Below are positions 59,113-64,000 of a stretch of DNA of 64,000 nucleotides, one piece after another; position 1 is the stretch's first letter, and each line of letters starts with the position of its first letter. This stretch comes from Sebastes aleutianus. Its lineage: Eukaryota > Chordata > Actinopteri > Perciformes > Sebastidae. The stretch spans positions 17,966,565 to 18,030,564 of the forward strand of contig CAKAKS010000022.1 in assembly GCA_916700875.1 (NCBI GenBank), read 5' to 3'. The position numbers and the translations under genes are program-made. The notes under the pieces were generated by a model, which had not been told where the DNA came from, searched no databases, and saw only the letters and a program-made list of their open reading frames with translations.

Positions 59113-62100
59113 GTCTAACAACGTCTAGCCGAGGTTGAGGAAGAAGCACATCACCGCCTTGTGAACTGTAAACCCTGAAACCTTAGAAAAACGGACCTTC
59201 CCCGCCTCTCGCCCTGCTGTGCACAACTATGCCGGGATCCGTGGATCGTATGGAGCTAAGGAAAGTCTCCACAGAGGCCGACGATGACAGCAACGACAGC
59301 CTGGACGACCGTTTCACAGAGCCTATCGACGCAGAGAAGGCCACCATCGACAGGTCAGCAACCACGATATGGATGTTTTTTTACTTCCTTCCCCAAATGA
59401 GCGAGCACCGCCAGTCAACATTTGACATTTCAGCTTTGGTAGTGACTTTGTTAAACATTCTAGGCCTATGTCTGTGCGACTTTCCCGCTAGATTTAGGGA
59501 CTTTTGGATCTAGTGCTGCTCGCTACTTTCATTGTAAAAAGAGTTGGCAACACTGCGCTCAGTTTTTTGTGGTTGGCAAATTTTTTTAATCTAGTCTTGC
59601 TAGTTTCTCCACTATTACCTACCCATGCTTTAATTAAGTTATTAGAGCAGTGTGACTTTCAGGCGTCTGTTCAGATTGACAGTGTTAATCGACAACGAGG
59701 TGGTGTGAGTTGGCAAGGTTTCAATTTTCACACTCTCTAAGTTAATTAAGCGTCCTGACACACCCAGCTTAGATAACCATCATTGACAGAAGTCAACTCA
59801 TCAAAACCGCTCGGGCACATCTTCTGTTTGCTCTTGATCGCAACACAAAGACTACAGCTGATGCCAGGATTTTCACATGTTGCGTCACCAAATGTAACAT
59901 AAAAGTTGATATAATATAAAGTAAACTGTCTATTGCGTATGCATGTGTTAATTTGTATTTGGGTTTTTTTTGTTCCTTGCAGCCAGTTTATGGATGACAA
60001 CGAAGACGGAGAAAGCCAGAAGTTCCTGTCGAATGGGTTGATGAAGAAGAAGAAATATGAGGAGTACCACGAAGAATATGTAAGCATTTTCCTGCAGTTA
60101 CGAGTCTGTTTATTTAAGCAGCCCTGCGACATGACGGAGCTTGTTAGTCACTGTTAAGAGCAGCCATGAAGGTTATTAGAAGCTGATATAGCAGTATGTT
60201 AGCAAAACCAAAAATATGTGCTCGGCAACCACTCGCATAGCGCTGTAGCAAAACGTTTATTTTTGTACGTGCACATTTTCCAGTACAAACGCAACACTTT
60301 GGATTTTTGTTGAGTGTTTACTGGACGAAGAAAGGCATTCTGGGAAATGTTGGCAGCTACTAGTCGTAGTAGAAGTTGAGGGAGAATGGGTCCAGTCAAT
60401 AAAACGTAATAACTACTGGAAACTAAAGAACTGGTATCCAACAGTGTAGGAGAACGCAAGGGTGTGTTTTTCCTTGAATTACAGCTTGTGGGTTACAAAG
60501 TATTTACTATAAAGTTTCGTGCGGTTTGATGCACATTGCCAAATGTTTGCCATTTGAATTGCTTCGTAAATTATCTGAGACAGCACTGCTCGTCTGTTTT
60601 CCTCACACAGATCTCTCCTCATTATTTCTTTTTCTCTCTGAGCAGCATCCCGGCCACACCTCCTTCGGGATGTCGGTCTTCAACTTGAGCAACGCCATCA
60701 TGGGCAGCGGCATCCTGGGCCTGTCCTTCGCCATGGCAAACACCGGCATCGTGCTCTTTACGTAAGTGCTGCTGCCGTAGCAGAACAAAGAGAACGACAG
60801 CACTCTCCAAAGTTTTGACATACATTAGATCATTTATTTAAAACCCCGTTCATTACACCTCAAAATTGTTGACACCGTCTCCTTAAAATCCTGAATAAAA
60901 GCCCTGAAATAATCTACAGGCGTAGTTGACTAACACTGGTTTCAGTTACACAACCATCCTCATACTTCTTTCAAGTTTAATTATAGGGCAATTTCACCTA
61001 ACAGTCAGCATGGAGAAGTACAAGGCTTTTAAAGCTCTCCTGCAGACAGATAATGTGGTTTGGCTAAGTTTACTGGGTAGGAAAGAATGGTACACATCAA
61101 GCCACGTGTGCAGTGTGATGAGTGAAAACAAGACGGCCTGTTCTTTGTGCTTTAATGATTTGTTGGCACTATGACACAATTGTGTTCCGGGCAAAAATAT
61201 ACATCAGATACATGTTTATGTGTTGACCAGTGGACAAAAATATAAATCACTTTATCACCTGGATTATAGAGCAGCTCTGACAAACAGAAATGTTTGACCT
61301 CCTGCACACCGTGCCCTTAGTTACTCTGCCATCTTTCACCCAGTTTTGTCTTCCAAGTGCATATGCATCATCAGCATTCATGGGTGCCTTCCAACATCCG
61401 ACACCCCGCTATCACCCTACACCTATAAATTACACGCACGCACGCAACCCCCCCCCCTCCTCTGTCCGTTATCCATGCCCCTACTGCGTGGCCACCTCAT
61501 GAGCTGAAGCTTAGTGTCAACGGAGGAGAGAAATATTGCAAGAGCTGCTGAAAAATGATAGCAGAAATGGAATAATAATGAACTCCTGCCATCTTCTGGC
61601 AGTAGATGTAACACATATAATTCCTCGAAAACACCAGCAGCACAAGAACACTCTCCGTCTTGTTCACTTTCTCTTCTTTCTTTCTTTTCCTCAGTCTCTA
61701 GATTAAAGGAATCAAAATAAAGCTGACTTTGGGTTTGTTGTAACGACCTTTGCTTTCCCTCTCTGTGCAGAATCCTCCTCATCGGCGTGGCCATCCTCTC
61801 CCTGTATTCTGTGCATCTGCTCCTTATGACAGCTAAAGAAGGAGGTTGGTATTTAACTTATACAGATTCCTCTTGTGGGGTCCCAACCTGGGGTCGCAAG
61901 ATGAATCTAAGGGGGGTCGTGAGCCGATCACCTGAGTAGGAAACAAACTATGCTTCACAAAATCGTGTTTATTTTTTATGTCTCCGCATAAGATCAAGGT
62001 CACTGACCTCACATACGCCCCACATTCCCGAGAACGAGGTATCTCAGGAATGCCTGGAGGGGATATCTTCAAATTTGGCAGGAACGTCCTCTTGGACTGG

Positions 62101-63718
62101 AGGATCAACTGATTATAATTTGGTGGTCAAAGGTCACTGTGACCTCATAAAATCGAAATTTTAGTTCAGACTGTTTTTCTTTGCTACTTTTTTAGTGAAA
62201 TACTGTTAATGTTCAGTACCTTTATTGGGACGGGGTCCACTGGTGGTCTTCAGAGTGCTATCTAGTGGGATGCTTAGGTACTGCTAAATGGTTTTATTAC
62301 ATTCAAACAATATATATTTGGGGTAAATAACAAAGCTAGTTATTTGTATATCTAAATGTGCTCAAGAATTCACATAAATAAAAAAAATGTCAAATTAAAA
62401 TGCATGATTTCCATGACCAGTTTCCATGAACTGCTCCCAACTTATAGATGTGCAATCTATGACAAGGGGTCACAAAGACATATTGCTTTTTATTAAAGGG
62501 GTTACAAGCCCAAAAAAAAGAAGTAAGAAACCTCTGCTCTAAAAGAATATTGACAAATCCATATTTCTGTGCTGATGCACCCCCCTTGTGGTCATTGAAA
62601 GCAGTTGCGCTTTAGATGTGGTGAATTCAAAGCAAAGTGAGAGCAACCAAGGTGACACCAGATGCTTTTTATCCAGTACTGTCTCTGTGTTTGTTGTGAT
62701 GCCTGAAGTGTTCTCCGTGGCTAATAATTCAAACTTGTCTGTTGTGGCAGGATCCCTCATCTACGAGAAGCTGGGAGAGAGGGCATTTGGTTGGCCTGGG
62801 AAAATGGCAGCGTTTGGATCCATAATAATGCAGAATATTGGAGGTAGGCAGTGAATTTGTGTGCATCTCAGCTTGATTTGAAAATACAACGGTTTACTGT
62901 AATTTAAAGAGGACCTATTGTGCTTATTTCCCCTTTCCTTTAGTGTGTTATATATTTTTTTTGGGCATGTAAAAGGTCTGCAAAATTACAAAGCCCAAAG
63001 CCCAAAGGGAGTTACTCTCCCCCACAGAAACACTGCTCCTGAACTGCCTGAAACGCCTCGCTTGAAGGCCCGCCTTTTCTTCCGTAACGTGGTGATGTCA
63101 CCAAGTAAAGCAAACCTGCCTGGCGGCTCGTTTGGCACGCACTCAAACAAAGCTAGTTATAGCGGAGTCTGAAGAGTTTGGACAGCGTGGGCCAGCTGAC
63201 CAATCAGAGCAGACTGAGCTTTTTCGGGAGGGGAGGAGCTTAAACAGAGCGTTTCAGACAGAGGGTGAAAAAGAGGTGCTAAAACCCAGCCAGTATGAGA
63301 AAATAAAAGCATTTTTTTTAACATTAAATCCCGTAAACACGTTCTTGTAGAAACCCAAAGTCCAAGTATGAACCTGAAAAATAGCACAATAGGTCCTCTT
63401 TAATACAACTATATGTGCATGTTTCAAGTGTCAAATCTTCTCCGTCATGTCCTGCAGCCATGTCCAGCTACCTCTTTATCGTGAAGTATGAGCTACCCGA
63501 AGTCATCCGAGCATTCTTGGGTTTAGAGGAAATCACTGGGTGAGTGTGTGTGCTTGTAGAGATAAACGTTGTGTGTACAGTGTATACAGTATCGGCTCTG
63601 ACCTCATTTTAACCCCTTGTGCTGTGTTTTTGCAGTGAATGGTACATGAACGGGAACTACCTGGTGGTGTTCGTGTCGATCGGAATCATTCTGCCGTTAT
63701 CTCTCCTTAAAAACCTGG
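59113..63718 (+). CDS. slc38a4: Sodium-coupled neutral amino acid transporter 4 (SLC38A4/SNAT4), 5' part; gene runs off the window
   Basis: Seven coding exons (59229-59353, 59983-60079, 60646-60761, 61771-61844, 62751-62843, 63458-63539, 63636-63718) join in frame with canonical GT-AG junctions into about 223 residues. The family protein is roughly 550, so the C-terminal 60% lies beyond 64000. The cytosolic N-terminus is acidic and contains MELRKVSTEADDDS. TM1 contains FNLSNAIMGSGILGLS (the asparagine-rich segment associated with sodium binding in SNATs). TM2 is about 114-132, TM3 about 154-180 and TM4 about 205-222. The motifs MELR, ESQKFLSNG, GSLIYEKLGERAFGWPGK and ELPEVIRAF fit SLC38A4 rather than SLC38A1/2. 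The protein carries small neutral amino acids with sodium across the plasma membrane (system A) and can also handle cationic ones. The first ATG has A at -3. The spliced leader has no upstream ATG. Confidence 0.92.
59229..59353 (+). CDS. slc38a4: slc38a4 coding exon 1 (residues 1-41 plus 2 bases)
   Basis: The exon begins after the acceptor at 59111-59112, with 116 bases of ATG-free 5' UTR. The ATG at 59229 has A at -3. A second in-frame ATG (residue 8, start of MELRK) corresponds to the conserved N-terminus. The donor is ACAG|gtcagc, phase 2. Confidence 0.9.
59983..60079 (+). CDS. slc38a4: slc38a4 coding exon 2 (residues 42-74)
   Basis: The acceptor is ttgttccttgcag (ends 59982) and the donor is TAT|gtaagc. 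It encodes the junction serine and QFMDDNEDGESQKFLSNG followed by a lysine run, in the cytosolic N-terminal tail. It ends in phase 0. Confidence 0.9.
60646..60761 (+). CDS. slc38a4: slc38a4 coding exon 3 (residues 75-112 plus 2 bases), TM1
   Basis: The acceptor is ctctgagcag and the donor is AC|gtaagt. It encodes HPGHTSFGMSVFNLSN and then AIMGSGILGLSFAMANTG, the most conserved block of the SNAT family covering TM1. Confidence 0.93.
61771..61844 (+). CDS. slc38a4: slc38a4 coding exon 4 (residues 113-137 plus 1 base), TM2
   Basis: The acceptor is ctctctgtgcag and the donor is GGAG|gttggt. It encodes ILLIGVAILSLYSVHLLLMT and AKEG, the second membrane helix. The preceding intron is about 1 kb. 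Confidence 0.92.
62751..62843 (+). CDS. slc38a4: slc38a4 coding exon 5 (residues 138-168 plus 1 base)
   Basis: The acceptor is tctgttgtggcag and the donor is GGAG|gtaggc. It encodes SLIYEKLGERAFGWPGKM and AAFGSIIMQNIG, the loop and start of TM3. The EKLGE-AFGWPGK string is diagnostic for SLC38A4 within the subfamily. Confidence 0.92.
62904..63403 (+). mobile_element. TTAA-type MITE (AGAGGACCTATTGTGC termini), complete, in an slc38a4 intron
   Basis: TTAA lies at 62904-62907 and 63400-63403. The left end TTAAAGAGGACCTATTGTGC is matched almost exactly by the reverse complement of the right end (TTAAAGAGGACCTATTGTGC). The long, near-perfect inverted ends suggest a fairly young insertion. The 500-base element fills most of the intron between coding exons 5 and 6, and it contains a ccaatcaga CCAAT box. 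Confidence 0.88.
63458..63539 (+). CDS. slc38a4: slc38a4 coding exon 6 (residues 169-195 plus 2 bases)
   Basis: The acceptor is tcatgtcctgcag and the donor is TGG|gtgagt. It encodes MSSYLFIVKYELPEVIRAF and LGLEEIT, the end of TM3 and the following loop. Confidence 0.92.
63636..63718 (+). CDS. slc38a4: slc38a4 coding exon 7 (residues 196-223 plus 1 base), last in the window
   Basis: The acceptor is gtgtttttgcag and the donor is CTGG|gtaagg. It encodes EWYMNGNYLVVFVSIGII and LPLSLLKNL, including TM4. The intron that begins at 63719 continues past 64000 and no further exon is visible. Confidence 0.92.
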
Positions 63719-64000
63719 GTAAGGACTCCACCACTGAATGTGTATATCGTTCTGAAGCCAAGTTTTTCTTTTAAGTCCTTGCAGCTGTCTTGTAACCACC
63801 TACGCCAAAACCAGAAGTAATGCGACACTAGAGGGGCCCTTAGTCAGCTCTGACAATTAGGAGTTACTGTAATGCAACACTGCTATTAGGCCTGCAGTCA
63901 GCTCCGCCACTCAGATGTAATTTATGAATGCAAGAGTCAGATCTGCCTCAACTGGCTCAGCTCCAAGGAGGCGGCACACTGAGCCTACTGTACAGATTAT

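Noticed and set aside
61850..62540. Possible hAT element with ggggtcccaacctgggg and gaaacctctgctct ends in an slc38a4 intron
   Set aside because: The two ends do not form a convincing inverted repeat and no matching 8-bp flanks were found, so it was not listed as a feature.
59229..63718. Assignment as slc38a2 or slc38a1
   Set aside because: The MELR N-terminus, ESQKFLSNG, EKLGERAFGWPGK and ELPEVIRAF segments and the amigo2 neighbour fit SLC38A4 better.

Overview
The window is nuclear DNA from a ray-finned (teleost) fish, probably a percomorph. This rests on two recognisable vertebrate genes, intron-split with canonical GT-AG sites, in a background of short inverted-repeat DNA transposons (MITEs), tRNA-derived SINEs, LINE 3' ends and micro/minisatellites of the teleost kind. 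The species cannot be named from the sequence.

Two protein genes are supported. (1) amigo2 on the minus strand: one intact 506-codon coding exon at 11883-13403, with a splice acceptor just upstream of the ATG and candidate non-coding leader exon(s) near 15.48-15.67 kb. It encodes an LRR-Ig cell-adhesion membrane protein. (2) slc38a4 (SNAT4, a sodium-coupled amino-acid transporter) on the plus strand: a likely promoter and ATG-free leader exon near 55.0-55.17 kb, then seven coding exons from 59229 to 63718 (about 223 of roughly 550 residues). The gene runs off the right edge. The pairing matches the known vertebrate AMIGO2-SLC38A4 neighbourhood and helps assign both. Here they are divergently transcribed, with leaders about 39 kb apart.

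The rest (1-11.8 kb, 15.8-54.9 kb and slc38a4 intron 1) has no recognisable protein gene. It contains at least six complete TTAA-flanked MITEs (18973, 22344, 27727, 44947, 50232, 62904), a family with GGGCTGTCAA termini (complete copy 40862-41603), two hAT-type elements with near-perfect 8-bp target duplications (24201 and 57775), two young SINEs with perfect 10- and 15-bp target duplications each nested in an older MITE, LINE 3' fragments inside the amigo2 intron, and tandem arrays of 22-bp units (about 24.5-24.94 kb) and 30-bp units (35.86-36.49 kb). Several single-copy, GC-richer intergenic blocks look like possible regulatory elements, but only comparison with other fish could show that.

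I found no novel enzymatic or defence system. The points most worth a second look are the hAT element carrying an inverted 22-bp minisatellite, the 30-bp array open in both directions with a 210-bp higher-order period, the minimal upstream ORFs in the predicted amigo2 leader, and the nested insertions that allow relative dating of the repeats.
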